Below, in pieces: positions 9,341 through 19,263 of a stretch of DNA of 64,000 bases; position 1 is the stretch's first letter, and each line of letters starts with the position of its first letter. This DNA comes from Paenibacillus sp. JQZ6Y-1 (GTDB lineage Bacteria > Bacillota > Bacilli > Paenibacillales > Paenibacillaceae), in assembly GCF_040719145.1 (NCBI RefSeq), contig NZ_JBFDUZ010000001.1, positions 1,054,001-1,118,000 on the forward strand, written 5' to 3'. A program made the translations under genes and the position numbers. The notes under the pieces are model-generated. The model was not told the DNA's origin. It saw nothing but the letters and a program-made list of their open reading frames with translations, and did not search any database.

Positions 9341-10552
9341 TTAGCGTGAAGTTGCACCCGGATCGAATACGTGTTGGAAGCTGACCATACCGTAGCCGTA
9401 CAGATTGTCGCGTCCTGTTGTACCCAGATCGATACTGTTCACTTCGATCAGATGGCGAAGTTGGTCATTTGTTAACTGTGGATACGCTTGTTTCAGTGTA
9501 GCTGCCAGACCTGTAACGAATGGTGCAGCTACAGAAGTACCGTCACGCAGCTCGTAACGCCCATTACTGGACGTGCTGACGATATTATCGCCCGGTGCAG
9601 CCACATCAGCCTCAGCGCCTGTAGCGGAGAAGCTAGCGCGCTCCAGATTGTCGTCGACAGCAGTGACTGCCATGACGTAGCTGGATTTGGCAGGGTATTC
9701 AATCGTATCCTGTGTTGTATCGGTGGTGCCTTTATTACCAGCAGCTGCGATTAGCAGAATCCCTTGGTTATGAGCTGTTTGCAGCATCTGTTCAACGGTT
9801 GGAGAGTCCTGTGGGAAAGCGATAGACATGTTGACGATGTCCATTTTGTTCTGAATCGCCCAGTTAATACCGCTAGCGAGATCTTCAGTCGAACCGTTAC
9901 CTTGTGTATCGAGAATTTTAACAGCATAGATGCTTGCGTCTGGAGCTTCGCCGATCAACCCTTGTCCATTATTCTGTGCGCCGATTACGCCAGCAACGAA
10001 TGTACCGTGACCGTTATCGTCTGCATAAGAAGAAGTATAATCTACAAGAGATACACCGCCAGCAATTTTCAGATCGGAGTGGGTAGAAATACCTGTATCC
10101 AGAACAGCGACTTTTACGCCTTTACCCGTGTAATTTTTGTTCATAGCGAGCTGGGCATCGACTGCACCATATCCCCAAGATGCTTGTTCATTTCCTTTGA
10201 CCGTAATTGCTTTGACATTGGCTGCAAATGCTTGGGCAGCACCGTGGTAATTTTCATTAGAATCAATGCGAGTGATACCTGCTGTATGGGACAGCTGTTC
10301 TTTTTCACTAGCTGTCAGATCAACAGCCGCCATATTGAGATGATCGAAAAAACGAGTCGTTGCTGTACCAGCAGCAGTGGTAAGAGCTTGTTTTGCTTGG
10401 CTGGTGGAATATTGAACCAGATAACGCTGGGAAGCTTCGGCAGGGGAAGGGTGGATCGTCGCTGGAATAATAATAGCTGTTAAAAGAGGCAGTGCAAGTA
10501 CTGCCGACAACGTTGCGGTCTTCCACGATTTTACTGTGTTGCGTATATTCAT
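9341..10552 (-). CDS. Secreted subtilisin-like serine protease (S8)
   Basis: A 403-aa pre-pro-protease. Residues 1-40 form a Sec signal peptide with a hydrophobic core and a likely AEA cleavage site. Residues 42-110 look like the inhibitor I9 propeptide (RYLVQYST ... HLNMAAVDL). The mature catalytic domain carries the triad Asp152 (AVLDTGIS), His182 (NGHGTFVAG) and Ser340 (DGTSVAAP), with oxyanion Asn273 in AAAGNKG. The Ser motif has Val where most subtilisins have Met. AAGGAG lies about 11 nt before the ATG at 10552. It should degrade extracellular protein. Single gene; the inverted repeat upstream (10598-10619) may be a regulator site. No cell-wall anchor seen. Confidence 0.93.
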   Translation of the reverse strand: MNIRNTVKSWKTATLSAVLALPLLTAIIIPATIHPSPAEASQRYLVQYSTSQAKQALTTAAGTATTRFFDHLNMAAVDLTASEKEQLSHTAGITRIDSNENYHGAAQAFAANVKAITVKGNEQASWGYGAVDAQLAMNKNYTGKGVKVAVLDTGISTHSDLKIAGGVSLVDYTSSYADDNGHGTFVAGVIGAQNNGQGLIGEAPDASIYAVKILDTQGNGSTEDLASGINWAIQNKMDIVNMSIAFPQDSPTVEQMLQTAHNQGILLIAAAGNKGTTDTTQDTIEYPAKSSYVMAVTAVDDNLERASFSATGAEADVAAPGDNIVSTSSNGRYELRDGTSVAAPFVTGLAATLKQAYPQLTNDQLRHLIEVNSIDLGTTGRDNLYGYGMVSFQHVFDPGATSR

Positions 10553-10597
10553 CAATTGAATTGCTCCTTATGTTTGGGTAATAAGTCTTATAACTAA

Positions 10598-10619
10598 TTA
10601 ACCATTTTAAATGGGTTAA
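10598..10619. promoter_or_regulatory. Inverted repeat upstream of the protease gene
   Basis: TTAACC and GGTTAA arms with an AT-rich palindromic centre (ATTTTAAAT), 45 nt before the protease start. It is a possible operator; the binding protein is unknown. Confidence 0.35.
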
Positions 10620-10800
10620 AACACCTTTTCCTGATAAATTATAACTTTTTTCGACAAATAAATCAATATTTAATATAATATGTAATTTTTTGTCGTATTA
10701 TGTAGTTTATATCGGTAATTTTGCTTGTTTTGTGTATACCTACTTAGTATATTGTAAATGAGTTTCTTGATAAGTACCATCTTCATTCTAAATGAATATA

Positions 10801-10834
10801 AACGCCCCTGATTGTATAGATCAGAGGCGTTTTT
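10801..10834. terminator. Hairpin after the NRPS gene
   Basis: AACGCCCCTGAT pairs with ATCAGAGGCGTT (one mismatch). It lies 45 nt beyond the NRPS stop. The T run is stronger on the plus-strand side, so it may serve mainly as a barrier; no plus-strand gene precedes it. Confidence 0.6.
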
Positions 10835-10878
10835 GTATGAACATCAAACATGCGGAGTACAGTAGTATAAAACGTTAT

Positions 10879-13800
10879 TTACAGATTGGATGACATTTGG
10901 TTGATGACAGGCGCTGCATCCTCTTGGTTTTCGATAGGAGTCTCTACCGGAGTAGGAGCAGGGAAATAACCGATACCGACAGCGTACGTAAGCATAGCGC
11001 GCATGAATGCGAGATCTGTTGGTGTGCACTGAATGTCTGCTTTTTCCAAAATCGCGTGCGTGCGTGGGTTCGCCAGACGATAAGGTGAATTGCGAGCACC
11101 ATCGCCTTCCAGTTGAGCCATTGCCAGTTGTAAGGCTTCAGCTGGCTTGTCGATCGACGCATCCAGTAACCAGTTACTATAAGCCTCTGGACGCATCAGC
11201 TCTACCGGATAACCAGCAGCATTGATAATCTCAATAAGCTGTGAATATGGAACCTGTTGCGGATTGCAAATATGGAAGATCTGTCCGGCTGTATCCGATT
11301 GAAGTGCCAGATGGACAATGGAACGTCCTGCATAATCGATCGGTGTGAAGTCCATCCATTGCTCGACGGAAGGAGCCTTGCCCAGCAGCAGCATTGCTTT
11401 GATCATCCGATACATCGCATTGCTGTCGATATTGCGTTGGAAGCTGCCTGTAAACGAATGACTGGACAGATTGCCCGCACGGTAAATGCTGACTGGAATG
11501 CCTTGCTCTGCTGCTTGCAGCACGAGTTTTTCTGCTTCCAGTTTACTGTTGGTGTACACATTTTCGGCGTACAGATCATCTGGCAACAGACCGGTTTGTT
11601 TCACTTGCTGCCATTTGCCTTCTAGTGACAGGTCTTCTGGAATTCCCATGGTGGAGATATGATGGAAACGAATGCCTTTACGCATACCTGCCAGCTTCAG
11701 CAATTCACTGGTGGATTGAATATTGGTTTTGCGGAAATGATCGCTATCACCGAAATGACGAACATCGGCAGCACTGTGCATAATGGAATCGATCCGCGTG
11801 CTGACTAGATTGTAATCTTCTTCGCTCAAGCCAAGACGAGGATGATCCAGATTTCCTTCGATTACCGTTACCCGCTCATCAAACCCAGTCAGGATACTGC
11901 GTCCAAAATACAGCTCCATCGTTGCTTTGAGGCGATCCGTGCTGCTGGCATTACCAGATTTACGCACTAGGGCATAGATATGTGCCTCACTGCGATGTAA
12001 CCATTCATACAACAGATACGAACCGAGATAACCAGTTGCCCCAGTCAGGAGTACACCTGTAGCTGGAAGCAGTGTATCAGGTTCAAAGGTTGCCATCTGT
12101 TCAGGGTATTCCACCAGATCAATCAATTCACCGGATGGAGTGAATGGCAGCAATTCTGCTTGTCCGCCGCCTGGCAATGCTGCTTTGGTTGCCAATGCAG
12201 CAATCGTTTTGCAATCAAAGAAGTCTGCGATTTTCAAAGACGGATAGTGTGGCTTGAGCAGAGTCAATACGTGAATCACATGGAGTGAGTCGCCACCGAT
12301 CGCAAAGAAATCATCCTGAATACCGATATGTTCACGATTTAGCACCTCTGACCACGCATCAGCAATGCGCTGTTCGGTCTCGGTTTGCGGCGCTACATAA
12401 CCTGCTGGTTGTTCAGCCAGCTCTGTATTCGGATAGCCGATTAGCCGTTTACGTTCCGCTTTGCCGGTTGGCGAGATAGGAATCGCATCCAGCTGGCATA
12501 CAAATTTCGGTACAAAATAAGATGGCAAACGGTCTGCCAGAAATTGCTTGATCGCTGCTGGAGATAGCTTACTACCGTCTTGGGTTGTAAAGTAGGCAAC
12601 CAGCATATTTTGATTCGAAGCATCCTTTTTCGCCACAACAACAGCGTCTTGAATATCTTCGTATTTGTTCAGATTATCTTCGATCTCACCAATTTCAATC
12701 CGATGACCTCTGATTTTGATCTGGGAATCACGACGTCCGACATATTCAATCGTACCGTCGGACAGCAATTTTGCCAGATCGCCAGAGCGATACAATTTAG
12801 CACCTTGCACATACGGATGTGGAATAAAGGCAGCATCTGTTTTATCCTGTTGATTTAAATAGCCTTTGGCAATACCTACCGTAGAAATGTACATTTCGCC
12901 GGGTACGCCAACAGGGCATAACATCAGTTGATCATTCAGAATAAAGATTTCGTAGTTGTGGATCGGACGACCGATTGGAACGTTAACGACGTGCTCAGCC
13001 AGCGGTTCTGTAATTTTGTGCATAGTCGCGCATACGGTGCATTCCGTTGGACCATACGCATTCACAACGTGAACTGGCTTGCCTACATTTTGCTGGAAGG
13101 CACGTACACGTTCGCCGTACAGTGCTTCACCAGCTACAGCCAGTAAGCGCAGGCTGGACAGACGTGCATATCCTTCTGGCGATAGATAAGCGGATAGTTG
13201 ATTGAAGAAGACAGTTGGCAATGCAGTAATGATTGTTGTCTGTGTACGTTCAATCGCTACGGCAAATTCTTCAATCGATACACGCTCATCTGCATCAAGC
13301 ATATACATATGAGCACCGTGGAACAGGGGAGCAATCGTATCCCAAACCGAGCCATCAAAGCTGTAGCTAGCGAATTGCGCCATAATATCCTGTGGCACAA
13401 TCTCAAATTGTTCTTTCAAAATTTGTCCAAGGTTCACCACACCGCCATGTGCGATCAATGTACCTTTCGGCTTGCCAGTAGAGCCTGAGGTGTAAATGAC
13501 ATATGCCAGATCATCAGGACCTGCACCAGCTTGCGGATTGATCAGCATATTCGCTGGAGCATCCGAACGAATCGATTCAATTGAGATGACGCCGCGCAGT
13601 GTGGAGATACCGGCTGTCAGCTCATGTACTTTGTGATAATGCTCGGATTGCGTAATGACAAAGGCAGAACGCGTATCTTGAACGATATAGTGATTCCGAT
13701 CGTCTGGATGTGCAGGATCAACGGGTACGTATACACCGCCAGCTTTCATAATACCTAGCAACGTAATGACACTGTGCAAGCTACGATCCAAGAACATCGT

Positions 13801-14616
13801 TACAAATTCACCGCGCTGCAAACCTTTATTCAACAGCAAGTGAGCGATCTGATTGGCTTGTTCATTCAGTTGACGGTAGGTAAGGGTGGTATTGCGGTAG
13901 CTAATAGCATGGCGATCAGAGTATTGATCTGCTGCCTGCTCAAACGCGCCATGGAAAGTCAATTCGGTATTGTAGGGTGCAGCTGTATGGTTAAGTGCAT
14001 TGTATAACACTTCATCTTCGGCATTGAGAATATCAATTCCGCCTGCCGGTAATTCAGGATGAGTAAGCAATCCTTCCAGCAAACGAATGTAGTAAGCGGA
14101 GAAACGTGCAATCGTTAAAGGTTTAAAAAGAGAATCATTGTATTCCACAACCATCGTCAGAGAAGACTGATGAGGCTCAATTGCCCAGTTAATAATCTGT
14201 CCAGGTTGTGCGGGAATCGTTTGTCCAAAGCTGAATATAGTCTCACTCTGTACACGCTGACCGGCTTGAGCCTGAGACAGCTGTGCATATACATGCTGAA
14301 CCGTACTTTCAAACGAAGATTCTTCTTCAAACGAAGCATAGACCGGAATCATACCTTTTGTTGAAGCGAACAGGGCGGCAGTTTCATATTCACCGGATAA
14401 ACGATACATCCAGCCAAGATAGGCAGCAAGCAAAATACTTTGCTGCTGTAAACCGGGTTCTAATTTGTTTACATACCCGGCAATTACAGGACCTAGATCA
14501 AAGCGGTGAATAGCAAATGTACCCTTCTGATGCTGGCGGGCATGATCAAGCGGAATCTGCAAGGCAGGCAGCTGTAGAGGAACATGGGACGAACGGCTAT
14601 TTTCAGATGGGGACAT
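10879..14616 (-). CDS. Single-module NRPS: partial condensation, adenylation, carrier, reductase
   Basis: A 1245-aa non-ribosomal peptide synthetase-like enzyme. Residues 1-205 resemble only the C-terminal half of a condensation domain and lack HHxxxDG. The adenylation domain spans 215-725: YTSGSTGKPKG (375-385), FDGSVWD (420-426), NAYGPTE (519-525), PTGKAERK with Lys719. The carrier follows with Ser776 in IGGDSLH. The thioester reductase starts near 853 with GATGYLG (859-865) and YTNSK as the YxxxK pair. By hand alignment to GrsA the specificity code is about DGWTAAAVCK, nearest in my memory to aromatic (Phe-type) codes. The expected product is an amino acid activated, tethered and released as an aldehyde or alcohol. 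AAGGAGAG precedes the ATG. No phosphopantetheinyl transferase, transporter or second module is nearby, so it acts alone or with distant genes. Confidence 0.9.
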   Translation of the reverse strand: MSPSENSRSSHVPLQLPALQIPLDHARQHQKGTFAIHRFDLGPVIAGYVNKLEPGLQQQSILLAAYLGWMYRLSGEYETAALFASTKGMIPVYASFEEESSFESTVQHVYAQLSQAQAGQRVQSETIFSFGQTIPAQPGQIINWAIEPHQSSLTMVVEYNDSLFKPLTIARFSAYYIRLLEGLLTHPELPAGGIDILNAEDEVLYNALNHTAAPYNTELTFHGAFEQAADQYSDRHAISYRNTTLTYRQLNEQANQIAHLLLNKGLQRGEFVTMFLDRSLHSVITLLGIMKAGGVYVPVDPAHPDDRNHYIVQDTRSAFVITQSEHYHKVHELTAGISTLRGVISIESIRSDAPANMLINPQAGAGPDDLAYVIYTSGSTGKPKGTLIAHGGVVNLGQILKEQFEIVPQDIMAQFASYSFDGSVWDTIAPLFHGAHMYMLDADERVSIEEFAVAIERTQTTIITALPTVFFNQLSAYLSPEGYARLSSLRLLAVAGEALYGERVRAFQQNVGKPVHVVNAYGPTECTVCATMHKITEPLAEHVVNVPIGRPIHNYEIFILNDQLMLCPVGVPGEMYISTVGIAKGYLNQQDKTDAAFIPHPYVQGAKLYRSGDLAKLLSDGTIEYVGRRDSQIKIRGHRIEIGEIEDNLNKYEDIQDAVVVAKKDASNQNMLVAYFTTQDGSKLSPAAIKQFLADRLPSYFVPKFVCQLDAIPISPTGKAERKRLIGYPNTELAEQPAGYVAPQTETEQRIADAWSEVLNREHIGIQDDFFAIGGDSLHVIHVLTLLKPHYPSLKIADFFDCKTIAALATKAALPGGGQAELLPFTPSGELIDLVEYPEQMATFEPDTLLPATGVLLTGATGYLGSYLLYEWLHRSEAHIYALVRKSGNASSTDRLKATMELYFGRSILTGFDERVTVIEGNLDHPRLGLSEEDYNLVSTRIDSIMHSAADVRHFGDSDHFRKTNIQSTSELLKLAGMRKGIRFHHISTMGIPEDLSLEGKWQQVKQTGLLPDDLYAENVYTNSKLEAEKLVLQAAEQGIPVSIYRAGNLSSHSFTGSFQRNIDSNAMYRMIKAMLLLGKAPSVEQWMDFTPIDYAGRSIVHLALQSDTAGQIFHICNPQQVPYSQLIEIINAAGYPVELMRPEAYSNWLLDASIDKPAEALQLAMAQLEGDGARNSPYRLANPRTHAILEKADIQCTPTDLAFMRAMLTYAVGIGYFPAPTPVETPIENQEDAAPVINQMSSNL

Positions 14617-14745
14617 AATGATCTCTCCTTAAAATTGAAGTTGTAAAACTGTAGGTTGTCTGAGCACAGTTGAAAAGAGAGTTGCGTTGTTTACAAGGTT
14701 TTTCAGTATAATTTACAAAAGTACCGCATTTTCCCGGAAACCGGA

Positions 14746-14787
14746 GGAGAGTCAATGAGACTGCATGACGCAGTTCATTGTCTCTCC
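14746..14787. repeat. Long inverted repeat between the MCP and NRPS genes
   Basis: GGAGAG, AATGA and CTGC pair in order with GCAG, TCATT and CTCTCC around a 5-nt loop, with short unpaired dinucleotides between. It can fold on either strand but lacks a clear T run. It lies after the chemoreceptor stop (minus strand) and before the NRPS promoter region, so it could end chemoreceptor transcription or regulate the NRPS. Confidence 0.5.
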
Positions 14788-14836
14788 CGATGACCAGAAA
14801 ATATCAGATGAATTTGAATATTGGATGAACTCGAAA

Positions 14837-16594
14837 TTAATCGATTTTACGTACGTGGAAATGGGAAATCAGTTCTTGCAACTGTTCAGCCATAGTGGAA
14901 AGTTGGTTGGCAGCATCGGAGGTAGAAAGAACCGTTGCTTTTTGACCTTCCAAGTTTTCGGATACTTTGGCACTGTTGGCTGCTGCAGTAGCTGCTGTCG
15001 TTTTTAGGCTGTCGGCAGTAGCTGTCATCTCTTCTGTACCAGCAGAGATTTGTTGCGTTGCACTGGAGATATCTTGAATCTGCTCGGTTACTTTTTTGGT
15101 TGCATCATGAATATCTGCAAACAGTAAGCCGGTTTGATTGGCGATGGACATTCCGTGCTCCACTTCCAAGGTTCCTTTTTTCATCGATGTTACGGCATTT
15201 TGAATCTCGGACTGAATTTCGGCGATCAATGTGCTGATTTGATTAGCCGAATCGGCGGATTGTTCCGCTAGCTTGCGTACTTCACCTGCTACAACTGCAA
15301 AACCTTTACCATGCTCACCAACACGTGCTGCTTCAATCGAAGCATTCAATGCTAGCAGATTGGTTTGACCGGAGATGCCTGTAATGATGCCCAGAATGTT
15401 GCCGATTTCTTGGGAACGGCTTTCCAGCAGATCGACTGCTTTGGCAGTTTCGTGCACGGAATCGGAGATCAGGGTCATCTGGTCGGTTACTTTTGATACG
15501 ATTTGATTCCCTTGCGCGGATTTTTGTTCCATCGCATAGGCTTCATCGGAAACGGTAGAGGAGTTCTTGGCAATCGTGTTGATTACTGTCGATACTTCGC
15601 TCATGGATTTGGCTGTTTCTTCGGTAGCTGCTTCCTGATATTTCATGCCATCCGCGATGTCTTGTACATTGTTTGCCAGTGTCAAGGAGCGGCTGCTGTG
15701 GTCAGAAGCGCTATCCATCAGCATTTTGGCGGATTCGGTAACTTGTTTGGAAGCGGATTGAACATTCACGATAACGCTGTTCATTTTCGCAACCATATCG
15801 TTGAATTTCTGGTTGATGATACCGAGATCGTCTTTACCGGTTTTGATATGAGTATCCAGATTTCCTTTGCTCACCTCTTCAATCCCGCGAATCAGTTCGC
15901 GAATCGGGGAGAGTGTACGGCGAACGATGAAGAACTGAACGATAAAGATCAGAATAAGGAAGATCACCATAATGGTAATTCCGCGAACAAGCAGCTCGTG
16001 CAAACCGTCTGGAACTGCACTTGCATCGGCATCTACACCGAAGTAAGCAAAGATTTTACCATTGGAATCTTTGATCGGATAAAGGATTGTGGTCCACAGT
16101 CCAAAATCGTCACTGTAAAAACTCGTAAAGGTAGTCTGTCCGGTTTTCAGCATTTCCTGAACACCTTCAACGATCGTTTGCGGCTGTTCGTACATGTCGC
16201 CGATATTGACCTTACCTTCTTTGAGGGCTTCCATCAGTTTGGTTGGAACTGCAACCAGCTGTGTGCCGTTACCATTCTGAAGTTCCGTACCGAATACATA
16301 AGCTTGTGCGATATTCGGATTGTATTTGTTTACATTGTCGAGATATGCGCGCAATTCACTTTGTACTGGACCTTCATAGCTTTTTTCAGCCATTGCTTGT
16401 TCAACCTGTTGAGTGGTAATGCCCTGAGCAAAAGTATCCGTAACCGCTTGGATCTGCCCATGAAGCTGATCAATCAAAATCGTTTTCTGGGTAAAGTAGC
16501 TGCTGACAAGCAAAATAACGCCAATCAAAATAATACTCATTGCCGAGATGATCAGATTTTTTGCAAAGAAGGACAGTTTGCCTAGTTTTTTCAA
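14837..16594 (-). CDS. Membrane methyl-accepting chemotaxis protein
   Basis: A 585-aa receptor. A first membrane segment (about 12-33) is followed by an outside sensor region to about 195, which has Cache-like strands such as [20 protein letters not shown] and [10 protein letters not shown] second membrane segment (about 203-225), a HAMP domain ([20 protein letters not shown] ...) and the long MCP coiled coil follow, with the tip [21 protein letters not shown] near residue 410. The start codon is TTG at 16594, with AGGAG 9 nt upstream; no better start exists. It should sense an external small molecule and control CheA through CheW. The 470-nt leader region is unusually long and contains an inverted repeat. 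Single gene. Confidence 0.93.
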   Translation of the reverse strand: MKKLGKLSFFAKNLIISAMSIILIGVILLVSSYFTQKTILIDQLHGQIQAVTDTFAQGITTQQVEQAMAEKSYEGPVQSELRAYLDNVNKYNPNIAQAYVFGTELQNGNGTQLVAVPTKLMEALKEGKVNIGDMYEQPQTIVEGVQEMLKTGQTTFTSFYSDDFGLWTTILYPIKDSNGKIFAYFGVDADASAVPDGLHELLVRGITIMVIFLILIFIVQFFIVRRTLSPIRELIRGIEEVSKGNLDTHIKTGKDDLGIINQKFNDMVAKMNSVIVNVQSASKQVTESAKMLMDSASDHSSRSLTLANNVQDIADGMKYQEAATEETAKSMSEVSTVINTIAKNSSTVSDEAYAMEQKSAQGNQIVSKVTDQMTLISDSVHETAKAVDLLESRSQEIGNILGIITGISGQTNLLALNASIEAARVGEHGKGFAVVAGEVRKLAEQSADSANQISTLIAEIQSEIQNAVTSMKKGTLEVEHGMSIANQTGLLFADIHDATKKVTEQIQDISSATQQISAGTEEMTATADSLKTTAATAAANSAKVSENLEGQKATVLSTSDAANQLSTMAEQLQELISHFHVRKID

Positions 16595-17065
16595 TGAACT
16601 TCACTCCTGTAATCTAATTGATAAATACGTTTCGTTCGGCGCTATGGCAATTCGACTGCCAATAGAGACAATCGGTTTGCCATTCCCGACATTTTGCACA
16701 CCTTAGCGAATTAGGTATTTAGAATCATTTATTAGGGCTGAGACAAAAGTAATAATTAAGTACTTGAACCAATTTTTGCCTGAACCTAGTAAAAAATTCA
16801 ATTTCGCTCGGCAGCACATAACTTAATATGTCGGAAATTGTAAGGTGTTATGTTATAGCGATATAAAAAATTATCAGGAGATAAAGCTAAGTCTTTAAAA
16901 CTAGGACTGTAAGACTATAAGCTTATACCCCGTAAATAGAATGTTGAAACAACATCTTGAATAATTTTTTGGTGACGGATTGTGTCGGATGCTGTAACGG
17001 ACCTTGTGTGGTGATTCCCTTTGTATTTCTGAAATGGTTGGGATAAAATGGGGTGTAGACGTTAT
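16595..17065. other. 471-nt gene-free region with an inverted repeat
   Basis: This is the upstream region of the leftward chemoreceptor. ATGGCAA (16644-16650) and TTGCCAT (16677-16683) form an inverted repeat with an inner CCGAT/ATTGG stem on the minus strand. The GGCAAACC string inside recalls c-di-GMP riboswitches, but the rest of that consensus is missing. No supported gene. Confidence 0.4.
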
Positions 17066-17263
17066 TCAGGCATGATACTTGCCCTGAGGCTGATCCAATA
17101 CCCATTCTAGCATGAGACACATGTCGTCTAGACGGACAAGCTGTTCATTTAGAGAAGTGTATTCAGCTACTTCTGGAGTGAGGGTAGAAAGTCTTGTTCG
17201 GAGATTGGTTTGTTGAGCATTCAATTCGTGCAGCTTCGCCTTGATCTGATTTTCAGTTCTCAT
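17066..17263 (-). CDS. Small coiled-coil protein of unknown function
   Basis: A 65-aa charged protein with an excellent AAAGGAG ribosome binding site 8 nt before the ATG. The sequence from residues 3 to 55 is almost entirely helix-forming with leucine heptads (KAKLHELNAQQTNLRTRL, YTSLNEQLVRLDDMCLMLEW). It therefore probably forms a coiled-coil dimer or hairpin. No signal peptide or membrane segment. It stands alone between the chemoreceptor upstream region and rpiA. I do not recognise the family. The overlapping reading frame at 16923-17120 lacks a ribosome binding site. Confidence 0.65.
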   Translation of the reverse strand: MRTENQIKAKLHELNAQQTNLRTRLSTLTPEVAEYTSLNEQLVRLDDMCLMLEWVLDQPQGKYHA

Positions 17264-17504
17264 AGCGTATACTCCTTTGTTATGGGAATGGGTGGGATGT
17301 GTAACTGCGTATATTCGCCAGTTTTAGTATAGTTCAATTGGATCATGAAATCTATGGACAATGGCAAATTGGACGGTTATATGGCAAAGCAAGCTTGAAT
17401 AATACAGGGTTAACGTTTACCGTATCTTGGTATTTATGAAAGCGTAACGCATCATATACTAGATGATATCGGTAAAAATCTGGATGATGGAGTGAGCAAA
17501 AGAC

Positions 17505-18182
17505 ATGAATATTAAACAGCTAGCTGCTGAAAAAGCGGTAGACTGGGTAGAAGATGGAATGATGGTAGGATTGGGGACCGGATCGACAGCAGTCTATGCT
17601 ATCCGCAAACTGGGAGAACGGGTACAGCAAGGGCTGAACATTCGTGCTGTTGCTACATCTGTAGAATCGGAAAAGCTTGCACGCGAGATGTCTATTCCGA
17701 TTGTACCTTTTGCGGAAGCAGGCATCATTGATCTGACGATTGATGGTGCAGACGAAGTAGATCCCGATCTGAATCTGATCAAAGGTGGCGGTGGCGCTCT
17801 GCTGCGTGAGAAGATTGTTGCTGCAAGAAGCCGTCAGGTGATGATCGTTGCTGGAGAAAATAAGGTCGTACAGCGATTAGGTACATTCCCGCTGCCAGTC
17901 GAGGTTGTTACCTTTGCCCACGAATGGACGATGGAGAAGCTGGAAAATCTGGGCGGCGCACCTGTGCTGCGTAAAACAGAGAGCGGTGAAGTGTTCGTTA
18001 CTGACAACGGCAACTATACGGTGGATTGTCATTTTAAAGAGATTCTGAATCCGTCACGTATGCATCGTGTATTGAATGACATCCCAGGTGTAGTGGATAA
18101 CGGATTGTTTATTGGTCTGGCAAGCTCGGTAATCGTTGCTTACAATAGTGGGACGATTGAAGTGCTTCGCGCAGGCAGATAA
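17505..18182 (+). CDS. rpiA: Ribose-5-phosphate isomerase A
   Basis: A 225-aa cytosolic enzyme that interconverts ribose 5-phosphate and ribulose 5-phosphate in the pentose phosphate pathway. All family marks are present: GLGTGSTAVYAI (phosphate loop), DGADEVDPDLNLIKGGGGALLREK with the catalytic Asp/Glu/Lys, and the G-V-V-D-N-G-L-F-I stretch near the end. GGAGTGAG lies about 8 nt before the ATG. Single-gene unit with a downstream terminator. It complements the transaldolase-like enzyme at 3.3 kb. Confidence 0.96.
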   Translation: MNIKQLAAEKAVDWVEDGMMVGLGTGSTAVYAIRKLGERVQQGLNIRAVATSVESEKLAREMSIPIVPFAEAGIIDLTIDGADEVDPDLNLIKGGGGALLREKIVAARSRQVMIVAGENKVVQRLGTFPLPVEVVTFAHEWTMEKLENLGGAPVLRKTESGEVFVTDNGNYTVDCHFKEILNPSRMHRVLNDIPGVVDNGLFIGLASSVIVAYNSGTIEVLRAGR

Positions 18183-18277
18183 GCGGCATGAAATAGTATG
18201 AATAGTGATAGATGAGCATACGATTCATTCGGCTACATTATCCGAAGGGGTCGTTGAATCGTGTGTCTTCTCAATAT

Positions 18278-18320
18278 AAAAAGTCGGAAAATGTGGTGTG
18301 TGAACATTTTTCGGCTTTTT
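18278..18320 (+). terminator. Terminator after rpiA
   Basis: AAAAAGTCGGAAAATGT pairs imperfectly with ACATTTTTCGGCTTTTT, ending in a T run. Confidence 0.7.
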
Positions 18321-18367
18321 ATTGTATGTTCACTCAGACTGACACTGGATTGTTCACAATTTTGGAG

Positions 18368-18396
18368 TTGACAAATATGCTTTGTTATACTATCTT
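18368..18396 (+). promoter_or_regulatory. Promoter of the azoreductase gene
   Basis: A perfect -35 TTGACA (18368-18373), a 17-nt spacer and TATCTT (18391-18396). AAATCAAGATTT just downstream is a short palindrome that could bind a MarR-type repressor. Confidence 0.65.
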
Positions 18397-18451
18397 TAAA
18401 TCAAGATTTACTAATTCATAATTTACGTACAGGTTAAAAGGAGAGAATACC

Positions 18452-19078
18452 ATGTCTAAAGTTTTATTTGTTAAAGCTAATAACCGTCCTGCTGATCAAG
18501 CGATCACTGTTCAATTGTATGATGCCTTCCTGGAAAGCTACAAAGCTTCCCATCCAGAAGATGAAGTACAAGTACTGGATCTGTTTGAAGAAAAACCAGC
18601 TTACTACGATGCGTTCGTTATCGGTGCTAACTTCAAAGCATCCCAAGGCATCGAAGTATCCGCTGAAGAGCAAGCTGCTGTTGATCTGATCAACCGCTAC
18701 ATGACTCAATTCCTGGAAGCTGAAAAAGTAGTAATCGCATTCCCACTGTGGAACTTCACTGTTCCTGCTGTACTGCACACGTACTTCGATTATCTGTCCC
18801 AAGCAGGTAAAACATTCAAATACACTCCAGAAGGTCCTGTCGGTCTGGCTGGCGGTAAAAAAGTAATGCTGCTGCACGCAAGCGGCGGTGTATATTCCGA
18901 AGGCCCTGGCGCAGACGTTGAGCTGGCTGTTCGTTATGTACGTTCGATGCTCGGATTCTGGGGCATTACTGATGTTGAGAAATTCCTGATCGAAGGTCAC
19001 AACGCATTCCCTGATCGTGCAGCTCAAATCGTTGCTGAAGGTCTGGAAAAAGCGAAAGAAACAGCAAAACAATTCTAA
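18452..19078 (+). CDS. azoR: FMN-dependent NADH-azoreductase
   Basis: A 208-aa flavodoxin-fold quinone/azo reductase. It transfers electrons from NAD(P)H to quinones and azo compounds and protects against electrophiles. Family marks are the N-terminal KVLFVKANNRP phosphate-loop strand, FPLWNFTVPAVLHTYFDYLSQAGKTF around the FMN and active site, and LLHASGGVYS. AAAGGAG is well placed before the ATG. Codon use is highly biased (strongly expressed type) compared with neighbours. It is followed, after a long hairpin, by a MarR regulator gene that probably controls it, as in other Firmicute thiol or quinone stress systems (inference). Confidence 0.93.
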   Translation: MSKVLFVKANNRPADQAITVQLYDAFLESYKASHPEDEVQVLDLFEEKPAYYDAFVIGANFKASQGIEVSAEEQAAVDLINRYMTQFLEAEKVVIAFPLWNFTVPAVLHTYFDYLSQAGKTFKYTPEGPVGLAGGKKVMLLHASGGVYSEGPGADVELAVRYVRSMLGFWGITDVEKFLIEGHNAFPDRAAQIVAEGLEKAKETAKQF

Positions 19079-19263
19079 GATTGCTTGCTGCTTGAGCTTG
19101 TCATCCGACGGTTCCCATGCTTGAATATGATCTTTGCTTCTCACTTGAATACGATCAGTCAGACAGAGAAACCGGAAGGAATTGCATGTGTAGATGTCGA
19201 AGTAAGACATGTAGGGTATTCTTGATTTTCTGATGTATTCAGTATCAGATTCATCGATTGCAA

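Noticed and set aside
16595-16740. c-di-GMP class I riboswitch upstream of the chemoreceptor
   Set aside because: Only GGCAAACC matches; the conserved GACGCAAAGCC and tetraloop-receptor parts are missing.
16923-17120. 65-codon minus-strand frame overlapping the small coiled-coil gene
   Set aside because: The overlapping gene at 17066-17263 has an excellent ribosome binding site; this frame has none.
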